The notes beneath the pieces are model-generated. The model made no database searches and was not told the DNA's origin. It worked only from the letters and a program-made list of their open reading frames with translations. A stretch of 64,000 nucleotides of DNA from Trissonchulus latispiculum (lineage: Eukaryota > Nematoda > Enoplea > Enoplida > Ironidae): the NCBI GenBank assembly GCA_030248195.1, contig JASAND010027828.1:62001-126000 (forward strand). Reading direction: 5' to 3'. Within the stretch, counting starts at the first letter, position 1, and every line of letters starts with the position of its first letter. Positions 33,153-44,830 of this stretch are shown here, in pieces. A program made the position numbers and the translations under genes.

Positions 33153-36100
33153 TAATAAAGGCGCGTTTGCCTACGAAAAACGGTGCGTTTACCGTTGAGT
33201 CTTACTACAAGCACATAAAGGCGCGTTTGCCTTCGAATACGGTGCGTTTACCGTTCAGCCACCAATCTCAGGAATCCAGGACAAACTCGTCACGAGTAAG
33301 TTTTCCTGGCAATCTCTGTCTCGAAGATCCAGTGAGGAACTCATCCAAACCCAGTGCTACCTACGAAAAGCAAGTGCTGACCCCGCTTGCTGTTCACTTG
33401 GAAATCAGGAGCCTCAAACGAACTCACCGACGAAGACCCCAACCAAGGTTGGCCGCAGAGAATCTCTGATTTTGGAACACCACCTTTCAGAGATCTGGTG
33501 CCTAAGTCTGTTTCATTGCGAGCAGACGTGCTGACCTTCCGTGTAATTAGAAGATTAGAGCCTAGAGCAGATCGTGTCTCGGATCTTGCTCACTTCATTA
33601 CATATTTGTATAGCGTAAGATTCCTAATTAAAAACACAACTTCGTTAAAATTAGCTCATTTGTAACGAAAATGGAAAATTTAATAAGCTGAAAATGGTGT
33701 TTTGAAGGCTCTACTAAAAAGCTCTAACTATTCATGAAATTCCCTTTCTAACGAGACCAAGATCAGCATTCTAGGTGCCCCCGGTCAAAAGTTACGCTGG
33801 GAGCATGGAGTTTTGAGCTGTAAGAATTGTGTGTGTTCGGCGAGAATAACAAGAGTATTGAGAAAGCGCTGGGTTCTTTAAACTGAGGTCAATTAAAAAG
33901 CTCTTGCTAATGCAGTTCCAGGCTATTAGAAAATGTAAGAATTTTGTGGTATGGTTCCTTAAATCAAAAGCTATACTGGGAGCAGATTTGCGAAGTTGTC
34001 TTTTAGAACGAATGAAATCTGCATGAGCGGTGGCTGGCTGGGTCCGCCTCAACTTGTGTGGATTGGAGTTATTTTCAAACACTTTAACAAGCAGGTCTTT
34101 AGTCCCAAGAAGCCTCCCAAGTTTCGTAATCAAAAATTACCTCCTAAAAACAGAAAGCACGCATACAAAATAATACGATACGTTTTGTACTTGTATTTAG
34201 CTAGGTTTGTACTGTTAATAGTATGTTTTAGTATTTCTGTCTGTAGTTGCTTACGTACGAATTAATGTACCTTATTAATTGTGGGTTCATAATTACGTTT
34301 ATAATTGTATCTGTTTGTAAAGGAAATCCGTTCACCATACGTTGAGGCTGAGATTAGTTCGTTTTCTAACCCCTTTAATTTTGCTGCATCCATCGAATGG
34401 GGTTCATCTACAGGTCCCTACTATTGAGTTATGTGTGTGTGATGTGTGTGAGTGAAGGCCAGCAAAGGCCAGCCTGAGTGTCTAGCATTGAGTCTGCGTA
34501 TGTGTGAGGCTCAGCGCTACCTTTTCACGTCCCTGGACTGATATCATACGCATAGGTCAGACAGAGGGGAACCCCTCTGAAATTCAGGCACAAGTCACCC
34601 CTGAAAGAAAGAAAAGAAAGAAATTAACAAGTAATAGTAACGAATAGGTAATAATAGGTCTCTAGCTAAGTTTTAGATTAGGTAGAAGTTTCTAATAACT
34701 TAGGTACTGCTTATTTCATCTTGGGCTTCCAGGCCCCCTGTCCGTATTACGATTTCTTCTCCTTCCTTCTTCTCTAGTTTCTTCGTCCGCCTGTCGGTCT
34801 GCCTTTGGATTCCTCATTTGCTTGGCAAACAAACTTCACGTCTTTAGAAATCAGCTTCAGGACAAAGGTCCTTGAAAACAAAGACGCCATAAAAGTTTAG
34901 GGCCAGGGCTGTTGAGGTACTTTGGGCCACTCGAAAACGGACCCAAAGCCATAAAAAATTATGTAACTAAGATGACAAACAGCCCAGGCGCAAATTCAAA
35001 AGAAGGAGGCTGGGTCTTCCTTTTCAAATCAACCAATGACGAAAGGCGATCATGAAAGCAACCAATCATCGAAAGATGATTGCAAAAGACACGAGGAAAA
35101 AGTTAACCTGAGAGCAAAATTGTAAACTCCAGTCAGTCTGTGATTTGGGGTTAGTGACGAGCGGTCGTCTGTCTTCTCTCGCGTGGTCTAAATTCTGGGG
35201 GGAAAATCACAGACATCCCATGAGTTGTTCTGTTGGGAGAGGTTCTGCCTCTCCCCTTCTAGGATACCCCCTTCAAAACTTTTCTCCCACTCGGACCCTA
35301 GGTTGGGATTGGGGTACACCTTGGGTGGAAGGTTAACCTAAAATGGGGTTGGGCTTCAGAAGCCCAGTTTCAAAATCCTCCCTCTAGGATGAGCGGTCCC
35401 ACTACCTTCTAGGATTTATAACTCTTGTAAGTGCGAGTCTAAAAACACCTAATCGGACCTTGAGTCCCTCTCTCGAGACATTATACGTTCAAATCGGGCC
35501 CTCGCCGCCCTAGATTATTTGACATCTCTATTGCTTTCATGATTGTACGCTAATATCAGTTGATATTAGCTGGATTTCCCTGAATTTCCTGAAGAGGAAA
35601 TTCAGGAGTGCGTCATTGGTGGGGGATTTCCAATGGAAATCCCCTCAACTTGTTTTCCTAACGTTAAAAGACAAGATTTCCACCAAAACCTTCTCTTTTT
35701 CTCTTCACGTTTGTCGAAAACGTCTAAAAGAAGAATTTTAATCCATCTAATCATCTTTCCTAATTTCACAAGTTCTCGCTAATTTTTGCTCAAAAATCCT
35801 GATCCTGGGTAGGTCTGCTGTTTCCGAGTCAGAATTAGCAAACTTTCACCTTTGTCCTGACGAAATCCAGTTAATATCGCTGAATCCGGGTTAAAACCGA
35901 CAAGGTTTTAACCCATTTGATTCAGTTCTAGCGAGTGCCGCCTTCGGGCCTCCGATCTCTTTCTCTGCCTCGCTGCGATTCTTCTGCCTCTCCGCTTCCG
36001 CCGTTCCGTGATCTCTCCGGATCCCGGATCAACGCCTGCCTGCTCTACTGCTGTCCGGATATCAGTCCTCCCCGGTTCTGCCTGCTGACCTTCCAGTGTG

Positions 36101-37100
36101 AGTGCATCCTTGGATCACCCCTGGCCTTTCCTCCCTGGTTCTTCTGTCTCTGTGCTGCTCTGTCCGGATTCTCTTGGTTCTTTGCTCTGCCAAAGTGCGT
36201 AAGACTCTCTCTCACAAATTACGGCGCTTTGCCGGTTTCAGCATCTCTCTCAGTAGAATCCTGTGCCGTAGCTGATTTGAGAGCCATCCTCTGGCTTAGG
36301 GACACACCTTTGGAAATCTAGGTCTGTCATATCTGGGATTGGAGTGTGGGTTGGCTGTTCAGTTGATCCTATTGAAGAATTCGAAGATCCTTGCCAAAAC
36401 CGTTGACTTTTAACTGTTTATTTTGTATTGAAAAATGTATACTCTCTCTCTGCCTAAAATTGTCAGTTCTTTGATCTGCTCTGTTTTGACTTGCTCTGCT
36501 GAATCTGCTCAAATTCTCTCTCTCTAAAGTTCAAACAAATCTAAAGTTTACAGGTCGTCCTCTTAGCAGAGGATAGAATAGTTATTAGTTTTCTGCTGGT
36601 GCGTATTGCTGGTAACTATTCGTGACCTGGGATTGGGTGGACTTGTGCACACTTTTCAGGTACATATAGGGAGCATATAGGGAACTTCCCCCCTCCTCGA
36701 CCCCGGAAATCAAATCATTGTGTGACTGCGAATCAATTCGCAGTCTGAGAATAGCGAGTACTGGTTAGGTGAGTGTGACTGTGTGAGTGTGTGCGGCAAC
36801 CAGTAGGCTAAAATATTAATCTAACCAAAATTTTACTAGGTTTCAGCTCTAGTTCTTCTTCTGCTAAGACTTCGAAGTAGGGACCTGTGACTGATCATAG
36901 ATTTGGGTTTAGTTGTTAGGCGGTGAACGGATTCCTCTTGTATCAGTTTTTGCAACAGATTTGTAGTGTGCTTGATCTTGTTTGTTTGTGCTGTTTAATA
37001 TTGAGGTAACTTGACATAGTAAATAGTTGATTAGGATCAGAACTTAAGTCGTTGTAGTTGGTATTAGATTGGATAGGAAACCGCTGAGTCGACGATATCT
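33153..37100. other. Unassigned, probably retroelement-derived sequence
   Basis: I recognise no gene. Pyrimidine-rich stretches (35930-36170) create long but featureless frames. GT-rich tracts occur at 34430-34455 and 36765-36795. LTR boundaries could not be found. Confidence 0.35.
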
Positions 37101-37108
37101 GGAAAATA

Positions 37109-37532
37109 GATCAGTCTGGAGCCCATTGAGTTTGTCTACGGAGACGCTGACGACGAAGGAAATCTTAGCGATATTAGTGAGCCTGAGAACCAACTGAATT
37201 TGCCGTTTCATCAGTGTCCTGAGTGTCACAATCAGTACAGTTTTAGCATCCTTTTCCTAGTTCACGAGGGTAGTTCTCTAGTTGAGCCTGAGCATTCGGA
37301 GGTAACCTTCTATTGCAACTGTTCTCAGCCGTGGAATCGTGCTGAGATTGAAGCTTGGACTGTTGATAGCGAGCCCGAAGGAAGCCCTCATACGGAGCCC
37401 TGGTCTTGCGTGTTCGAGTGTGATAGTTGTTCTGACTTTAAGGTTCTCTTCTGTTGCGCAGTGACCCCTGGTACGGATCCGTGGGTAGCAGTTAAGCATC
37501 GCAACTGTTCCCTTGATAAGTACTGGCCTTGA
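37109..37532 (+). CDS. Cys-rich open frame of unknown origin (no clear start)
   Basis: Open from just after an in-frame TAG near 37106 to TGA at 37530-37532, without an ATG in the recognisable part. It encodes paired cysteines, CPEC, CNC and CDSC among acidic residues, a pattern that could bind zinc. No family is recognised. The surroundings are repeat-derived, so it may be a retroelement accessory remnant or an exon of an unplaced gene. Confidence 0.35.
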
Positions 37533-38216
37533 GGCACTAGTGAACTCACGTACCCTACAGGCGGACCGTCTGGATTAGGTTAGACCCACACTAGGCTAGC
37601 TTGATCCTTAGACCTAAGAGTTGATCCCAGCATCTTCTCGCTGTCTGCCTCTGTGTAGCAAGGAATTTTGGACCCCTGGATTTCAGCCTCTTTGTTACAC
37701 ATTTCAGGTAGTGCAGAAGTAGTTTAAGCCATTTTGTTTGTCGGACTGAAATTGTGTGTGACCGTGTGACAGACAACTGTGACGATAGAAGAAAACAAAA
37801 ACAAACGATTTTTCATGTTGTAATGGAACTTGCAACATATTATTCAACATTATCCGTGTCCATTTTCAAAAAAATAAATACTAATCAAATGTTAGATAGA
37901 AGCAACTTACTTAAGTTTCACCTTTAGTTAGCTCCCATTAGCTGAAGAAATTTTTAAATATAGTAAAAAATATATATTTTTTGAATATTTATTTTGGAGG
38001 AAGCAGGCAAGTAGCCTTAAAATGTAACATGTTTTTGTTTCCGAAAAAACGTTTGAAAACATTCTGTACCTTTCACCAACAAAACCAAACAAGCTAAAAA
38101 AATTAAGGAGAAACTTGAGCAGTGAACAAAGAATTTGCAAATCTGCCTCACCGTGAAAAAAATTTAAATGTCAGCGGCCCACTAAACTTAACTACTATCC
38201 AACTCTTGGCCCCTGT

Positions 38217-39029
38217 TAGAGTTGTGCCGGGGCCTTGTATCGGGCCTCAAGCCCCGGGCCGGGCCGGTCACGGTCACGGCCCCGGGCCTCTTTTTATGAG
38301 AGAGGCCCGGCCCGGGCCCGGGCCCGGCCGGACGCTTCGGATGGCCCGATTCGTGACCACCCGGCCTCCCGGGCCGGCCCGGGCCCGGTCAGGCCAGGGT
38401 GATGTTGGGTTTTTGATTAAGTCTAAGACGGATTTTTGTTTTGTCCCTATATTTGGCAGTGTTGAATTTATTATGGCCTTTGCGTATGCGATGTCTTCTG
38501 AGGATGTTTTGTGATATAACCAACAAGAAATCAGACATTTCGTAAACAAATTTTGCCTAAGGACCTGATTTGGTGCTGGTAAGTGTTAAAAATATTAACA
38601 GATTCGGCAATGAACTGCAGAGAATGGTAGATTTAATAGTTGAACAGGTATAGTCGACTGATTGGGTCTCATTGAGTAATATGAATGTGATTGGCTAGTT
38701 AGCATTCTGAGATAGGCTCTCGCAGCGCTACCCAAAGGTTCAGAAGAATAAGTATGTTATATTGCAAACGCCTGTCTTAAAGTGGTGGTTTTTCACCTAA
38801 TATGACAGTACAATATTAAGTGCCGTAAAATCCTACCGAAAATGGCATGTCTAGGCTTGAATCTGACGGCCCGGGCTTTGTAACGGATCGGGCCCCAGCG
38901 CCGAGAATCGAACCCGGGCCTTGTATCGGGCCTCGGGCCTCCGGGCCGGGCCCGGGTCACGGTCACGGTCGATAAAGTAGGCCCGGGCCCGGCCCGGGCC
39001 GGGGTAAATCACTTAACGGCACAACCCTA
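38217..39029. mobile_element. hAT-type element with 8-bp TSD
   Basis: TSD GCCCCTGT (38209-38216 and 39030-39037) is exact. TIRs TAGAGTTGTGCCG and CGGCACAACCCTA agree at 12 of 13 positions. GGGCC/GGCCCGGG arrays lie inside both ends (38225-38395 and 38930-39003). The middle has no transposase frame. It is of the same family as the fragment at 358-512. Confidence 0.88.
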
Positions 39030-39102
39030 GCCCCTGTCAAGATAAAAGTTAGAACGCTTGTGCGTTTGTATCCAGGTTTTTGATTTGTACGTGACTGACT
39101 AC

Positions 39103-39855
39103 CAGTGATGGAACCGGGTCACTTAGGCTTGACCCGGTGACCCGGTTGAGTCCTGACCCGGTGACCCGGTTTTCCAGAAAATTCGAAAAGTTGCAAAAAA
39201 TTTTCGATTTTGCCTAAGAACGCTACAGTTTTGGCGTCCATGTTCCATAACCACTTTGAAAAGAATAACTATGACATACATATGTTTGCTCTAGGTTTTC
39301 TTGAAATGTGTTTAATGGTATAGCTGTAGCATTTTCTAAATTTATTCAGAAATTAGTTGCAAAACCAATAATTTATCCGTCTGCGAAATTTTGCAGGATC
39401 TAATATGAGTACTTGTCAAAAAAAAGGAGTACTTTAAAAATTTGGTTTTCATTACGTACTGAGTTAATTAAATTAAATTGTTCATTTACCTTCAACGTTT
39501 ACCTTGGTTGTGAAAATAAACTGCTAACCATATTGTACAAAATAGAGTTATGCAATAACCATGGAACTTCATAAAGCTAAAATTAAAAAGCTAAGCAATA
39601 AATTGCCAGAGACTGACAGATTCAAATAACCTCAAGCTGCGAAAGTGCTCAAGACTAAAACGTAGAAAAAAAAGCAAATTAATATTGTACATATAGAACA
39701 AAAATTCAACCTAAAATTTTAGTTTGGTAAGCCAAAAATTTCTAAAATTTGATGTAGATTCAGGAAACCGGGTCAAGACCGGGTCGAAGCTCTTGACCCG
39801 GTGACCCGGTCCAAAAAGTGACCCGAACTGACCCTGTGACCCGGTTTCATCTCTG
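39103..39855. mobile_element. hAT-type element with CAGTGATGGAACCGGGTCA ends
   Basis: The ends CAGTGATGGAACCGGGTCAC and GTGACCCGGTTTCATCTCTG are inverted repeats. TSD CTGACTAC (39095-39102) and CTGACTGC (39856-39863) differ at one base. GACCCGGTGACCCGGT repeats occupy both subterminal zones. No coding capacity. The end is similar in form to CAGGGATGGAAACTGGGTCA at 2510. Confidence 0.85.
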
Positions 39856-39863
39856 CTGACTGC

Positions 39864-40544
39864 TACGTTGCGGATCCTTTCCTTTAGCAGGCGCTTCAGC
39901 AGATATAACTTGTTTATGATATGTACAATGTATCTCAAAATTTAGACTGAAATTAGTGTGTATGCTACATCCCATATCCACAATATGGGTATCAATCGAA
40001 AGCTAAGCGAAAAGAAGAAAAAGAAGAACAAGTTCGTCCAAGATCTAAGTCCAGGCAACGCACACTTATCGGTGCACCCGGACTCCAGAACGCTCAGAAC
40101 CTCCAGCAAACACTTAAAACTAGACAGTAGAGGATCAAATCTCATGGAAAAATTTCAGAACCCCCATCAAAAAATGAAACTAAACATAGTTATGGATCAA
40201 ATCTCATCAAAAATTTAAGAACCCCCATGAATATAAAATCTCCAAGAAAAAAAAGTGGTACATCAGAAAGCATCAAAAAGTGATTATTATCTTGATATGG
40301 TGGGCCCAACTCTTAGAGCCCAATATCAAAATCAGAAGTACCAAGAACTAAAAGAAATGAAGGTTTTTATTTGCCAAACTTGAAATTTGATTTTATATTT
40401 AACATAAATTTTAAAGTTTGCACTGAAAAATATACGAAATTTCTAGAAATACCGGTGTTCGTCAATGTCCCTGATATTCCTGGTCGCATGAATCCTGGTT
40501 AGAGTAATTGGCACACATTAAACTCGTAGTTCCCCAACCTCCTT
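39864..40544. other. Short intergenic stretch, nothing recognised
   Basis: No gene, RNA or repeat ends recognised. A purine-rich run lies at 39998-40032. Confidence 0.4.
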
Positions 40545-40549
40545 ACAAG

Positions 40550-41201
40550 TGTGAAGTACTATGCGTGTACCTCTGTAATAAACTATTATCGGACTTCACT
40601 AGATGATTGCAAGTAGGTATTCAGTGTGTGATATCCAGTCCTAGCCAGGTGAGAAGAGAAGCAACAGAATTATAGATTAGCGAGTAGATTCGAGTGGGGT
40701 CACCTATGAGCCCTAGACGACCGTCTCCTATAGCTAATAGATCAAATTAACCGCTAGATTTTACTATGACAAATACAAAATACTCATACTAACTTTAAAA
40801 TGGACATACAAAACTAATAGAGAGTACAAAAGGGGGCACGATAACAAAACACAAAGAGCACTAGGGAGGGCGTTACCCACTCCCGTACACCTAAACTTCG
40901 CCCCACGTCTCCTACCCAACTGATGAAAGTCACCCTACCACAATGCTGACGACACTCCAACTGACGTAAACCTACACTCTCTCACTTATATATACTTTGT
41001 GCTAGTGGCGTAGCTAGCCCAAAAAGAAATCACCTTTATCATTCACGAATGAGACAAATGTCGAAATAGCTCAGATTTGTACAATTTCATCAAATAGAAT
41101 ACACTTTACGCTACGCATATGAAGATAACGCCACACATACTTTTTAGTGCTGCGCTGCAGCGCAGCTAGTTACTAATGCCCTAAATGGGTAATATCCCAC
41201 A
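40550..41201 (-). repeat. 3' LTR of the minus-strand retrotransposon
   Basis: 652 bp, TGTGGG...TTCACA in element sense (TG...CA). I saw one mismatch against the 5' LTR, at 41159 (A here, T at 52841), near the palindrome CTGCGCTGCAGCGCAG. Confidence 0.93.
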
Positions 41202-41223
41202 AAATACCCCCTCTTTTCCGCCG
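41202..41223 (-). other. Polypurine tract
   Basis: In element sense the sequence just before the 3' LTR reads GGCGGAAAAGAGGGGGTATT, a typical plus-strand primer position. This supports the minus orientation. Confidence 0.75.
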
Positions 41224-43305
41224 CCGGCCCCCCGCGCGGCGATCAATACGGGTGGCACACAAAGTTAAACAATGGTAAAACTGGATTACATTAGTTTTGG
41301 GATCCCAAGTAGTAGTTTTAGAGGTAAAACAGACTGTTAGACCTAGCTAAGGTTAAAAGTGGAGCCAAACGATCCCCACAGCCTGCGAACTACGCGGCTC
41401 ACAGACAAGTCCGGACTGACACTTCGGACTGACACTTCGGACTGGACACTGGGTAAAACTGTGTCGGCTGTGACCGAAACTAAACACAAAACCAACTTAG
41501 ACAGACGAAACGAACATACGAAACAAACGACTAAGCGAAACAAACTATTGACGACTTTTGAGAAACACAGACAACTACGTAAATTTCGAAAACAGTACAA
41601 TAAACACCCGTATGGACCCCCACGCGCAAGGCCGAACAGACAGAAAAGACAGGATACAACGGGGACACTACCCACTAGGGAACCCATCCCAACAATCACA
41701 AACCCCACACTTAAAATCCAAACAGGAACCCCCCACAGAAGAAACCAACTAGAATCCTATAGATAAACAGCAAAATAGAAACAGTCACTAGCGGTTTATT
41801 ATGCATATGTAAACAAAAAATCAGTAAACAAAGAAAATTATCATAAGGCAAACATGTTAAGGCAGGAGTAAAAACGGCAAAACATGGCCTAGCTATCAAA
41901 AGAAATAAACACAAACAATAGGGAGCACCCTGAACAAAAGAAACCGGGGAACAAATAGACTGGATCCCTCCCTTACTGAACAATATGAAGGATCAACCCC
42001 CCTTTCTTATATTTCACAAAAACAGACACAAAAAATGGAATGAAAACGTAACTCACAACAAATACACAACAAAGGGAGAACCAAAACGTCCAGAGCGTGC
42101 CGGGGATAGGACCCAAGACATCATAAACGGAGCAGGCAAACCAGAACTAAATCACCGGGTAGCCAACCCGCCACCAGATCAAAGATAGAGGGGCGACGAC
42201 AACCCCCACAATCAGGTCAGTCGCCCTAGAACAGTCAAACCCAGACGGGTAGCAGTATAGAAATGCAAAGGCGGCCAAGATGTACTGCCGCCACAACAGT
42301 CAAAAGTACAGAACCAGCGAACATCGTGAGCCGGCAGGACAGGCTCCGCATACAACCGTTGAAAGACCACTACAGGGCCCATCCAAAACAACCAAAGGCC
42401 AAACCATGGCCAGAAGGCCAATAAGCCAACCCAACCCAATACAAATGGCAGAACAGTTAATAGGCAGCAAACAGTAAAGATGGTGAAAAAGCACGGTAGG
42501 GTAGCACAGTCTGGACAGACAGGGCTGGAGAGCCACACTGCCGAAATAGCACAAACACCAACCCATCCGACTGCCGAAGACAGGGTCCAAAACGACTAGG
42601 GGCACCGGTATCCACTTAGTTGCCTGGACTCCGAACAGCATCCGTCGAGGGAGGCACGCTCATCGCGACAAGGGGGTGTGGGTTCCGTACAGTAGCAAAC
42701 AACCATTCACCTAAACACAAAAACAAAAATTAAAGTACTGTGAATAAAGCAAGACCAGTATAGAATCAATGCAAAACGATAAGCAAAACAGATTTATAAA
42801 ACACAGCATGGATATAGTAAAGCCCGCAACTGTAGCACGACCGCGGCGGTATGAGTACCCCAAAGATGACCCAGGTTTAGGTAACAACCTTTGGAGACCC
42901 ACACCACAGCGAAAACCCGAAAGTAAAACCGTAAAGTACTAGTCAAGTGTAAATAGATAAGAAACAAGGGTCTGGGGGAGACGGGCCACTCCGTGTCCCA
43001 GTCTTAGGTCTACAAAGTGACTCGCCCACCCCAGGACCCCTTCAAACCATAAGGTATAAACGCGTGAAATAATAAGTATGCCCGAGCGAACCAGAAAACT
43101 AGATAAAAATTCGACAAACAGAAGAAGAAAAAAATTTTTTCAAAATAAAATTTAATCGAAGAAAGAGACCCCTAAGGTCAGCATAGAAAGGTTGAATAAT
43201 CAAGGAAATATGAACGAAATTTTTAAAGAATCAGCTCGGGTACAAAGCTTTTCAGAGAATTTCCACACGGGGCTGCAGAACAACAACAACGCACAACAAC
43301 GCCCC
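41224..43305 (-). other. Retrotransposon 3' region without recognised genes
   Basis: In element sense this is T/G-rich, giving hydrophobic but unrelated short frames on the minus strand (for example 42212-42538 and 42300-42641 overlap in different frames). No single frame runs through, and no envelope or chromodomain features are seen. It may be long 3' UTR or decayed coding sequence. Confidence 0.45.
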
Positions 43306-44340
43306 CTACACATTTTCGGCCTCAATCACCCTAACCTCCTGTACCCGGTAGTCTGCTCGCATTGCCGTAACCAAGTCCGGCAGGTCAGAGAACAGTTCGC
43401 TCCGTAAGACCATGTGGAGCTTGCCCATCCAATTTTGATGGGGAGCCGTAGTGGTCGGATTTAAACACGTCAAACGCGTGTAATCCTGTGGCCCCATGTG
43501 GTTAAGCATGGTCTTCGCCTTACCGACTCCCCAGTACACGTTCTCAGAGGCTTCGACGATGAGTCGAACTCCCGTCGACGCTAGCCACTCACGATATGAT
43601 GGGCAAACCTGAGCCTTTGCTCGAGTAACATCGAGCATAACAAATGCTCGCACATGGACTTTGGGATGTTCCCAGAAACGTCGAAACGGAACTGACCGAT
43701 CAAACCAGCCCCTGGTGTAATGCTTCGACCCCTGCATAGCCTGAAACGGGTGACCCCGCGAGGCCAGGTATCGAGCCGGCTCAGGCAAGCAAAACCAGTA
43801 GTCGATTTTACGATGATGGTAACCGCTCTCCGAAAAACGGTATTCATGCCCATAGATGTTCAAATACGGGTGGTGACCCCGTTCGCCCGTGTCCGGAATA
43901 CGGTGCATGTTAGAAGCCACCATGTGTTCACCCGAACCCTGTTGTCCCGTTTCCACAACAGCTGAAATACCAGAGGTCGTGATAGACCCGAGTATTGTAG
44001 AGCCCGAACTTACTAATGGTAATCCCGAACTTGTTGCAAGAAGGCCCGAACTTTTTGGGGGGGGTCCCGAACTTATCGGAGCGAATCCCGAACTTATCGC
44101 GACAGAGACCGAACTTATCGGAGCAGAGCCCGAACTTGTCGGGACAGAGCCCGAACTTATCGGGACAAAGCCCGAACTTATCGGGACAGAGCCCGAACTT
44201 GTCGGGAGCCCGAACTTAAGTTTCAATAGTTTGAGCATCAGGGGGAGGTGAATAGGGGGCGGAGGGGGGGCGTACAACCCCACCCGACATGACCCCGGAG
44301 CAGGAACGCCAAAATGCTCGAAATGATCATGCTGCGCCAT
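43306..44340 (-). CDS. NADAR-domain (YbiA-like) protein encoded by the retrotransposon
   Basis: From ATG at 44340 the ORF is 344 codons; the frame is open upstream to a TAA near 44456. Residues 1-45 are Pro-rich. Residues 46-120 are about ten 7-residue repeats of SGSVPIS type. Residues ~160-317 match the NADAR pattern: SESGYHHRK (170-178, the usual SEhxYQxxK site), AKAQVCP (241-247), TG then IVEAS (256-265), YWGVG (269-273) and NWMGKLHMVLR (303-313). NADAR proteins are linked to NAD/ADP-ribose chemistry, and bacterial members are reported to remove ADP-ribose from guanosine; activity here is inference. It starts 490 bp after the Gag-like frame stops, inside the same LTR pair and on the same strand, so it should be part of the element. 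How it is translated (splicing, re-initiation) is unknown. Confidence 0.78.
   Translation of the reverse strand: MAQHDHFEHFGVPAPGSCRVGLYAPPPPPIHLPLMLKLLKLKFGLPTSSGSVPISSGFVPISSGSVPTSSGSAPISSVSVAISSGFAPISSGPPPKSSGLLATSSGLPLVSSGSTILGSITTSGISAVVETGQQGSGEHMVASNMHRIPDTGERGHHPYLNIYGHEYRFSESGYHHRKIDYWFCLPEPARYLASRGHPFQAMQGSKHYTRGWFDRSVPFRRFWEHPKVHVRAFVMLDVTRAKAQVCPSYREWLASTGVRLIVEASENVYWGVGKAKTMLNHMGPQDYTRLTCLNPTTTAPHQNWMGKLHMVLRSELFSDLPDLVTAMRADYRVQEVRVIEAENV
43980..44217 (-). repeat. 21-bp tandem repeat coding for a 7-residue motif
   Basis: Units such as CCCGAACTTATCGGGACAGAG (one base over 20 in full, period 21) repeat about ten times with divergence growing toward 43990. On the minus strand they encode the SGSVPIS-type repeats at the N-terminus of the NADAR protein, in frame throughout. 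Confidence 0.85.
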
Positions 44341-44830
44341 CTGCTGCAATTGTTCAAGAGAAACCTGTTGAACTCGTGGAGGAAAATGTGCTGAACCCCC
44401 ACGAGTAGCAACAATACAAAAATGCTGAGAGACACACTCTAATTTAAGGAAGCATTATCCAAATTTTTACGGTTAGACATAATTATTCAAGAAAAGTATT
44501 CTACAGGTGCCCACACAATTTTATCGAAAGAAAAGGATTCAATCAAGGAAAAAAATTCAGAGAAAAGAAAAACACATGAACAGACCAAGATCAAAAGGTA
44601 GAGCCTAAAGTATGAAAAACTGACCGAAAAGTCCTGAAAATAACCTTAAAAGGGGCAATGCCCACAACCACAATTCAGATATAAACCTAAACATGAAGAA
44701 AACATAGATATGCCTAAAACCATTATATACGTATAAATTCTGAAATTGCAAAATTAACAAATTACAGCAAAACGAGATCAGTAGTGTGAGATACATACAT
44801 ACTACAGTTGAGGGGAAAATAAAATAGAGG

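Noticed and set aside
35935..36321. 128-codon plus-strand frame rich in Leu, Ser, Pro and Cys
   Set aside because: It comes from a pyrimidine-rich stretch; no domain or initiation context supports it.
40994..41170. hAT-like motif GTGGCGTAGCTAGCC inside the LTR
   Set aside because: It resembles MITE ends but is present in both LTRs with no second end or TSD; treated as LTR sequence.
41359..41766. 135-codon plus-strand frame
   Set aside because: It is antisense to the retrotransposon, its composition (K, R, T, N) follows the A/C-rich strand, and no domain is recognisable.
41343..42641. Hydrophobic minus-strand frames that could be an envelope protein
   Set aside because: They overlap each other in different frames and reflect the T/G-rich sense strand. 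There is no signal peptide followed by a long ectodomain, and no single frame runs through.
43720..44251. Plus-strand frames antisense to the NADAR ORF
   Set aside because: Shadows of the minus-strand ORF and its 21-bp repeat. The conserved domain pattern is only on the minus strand.
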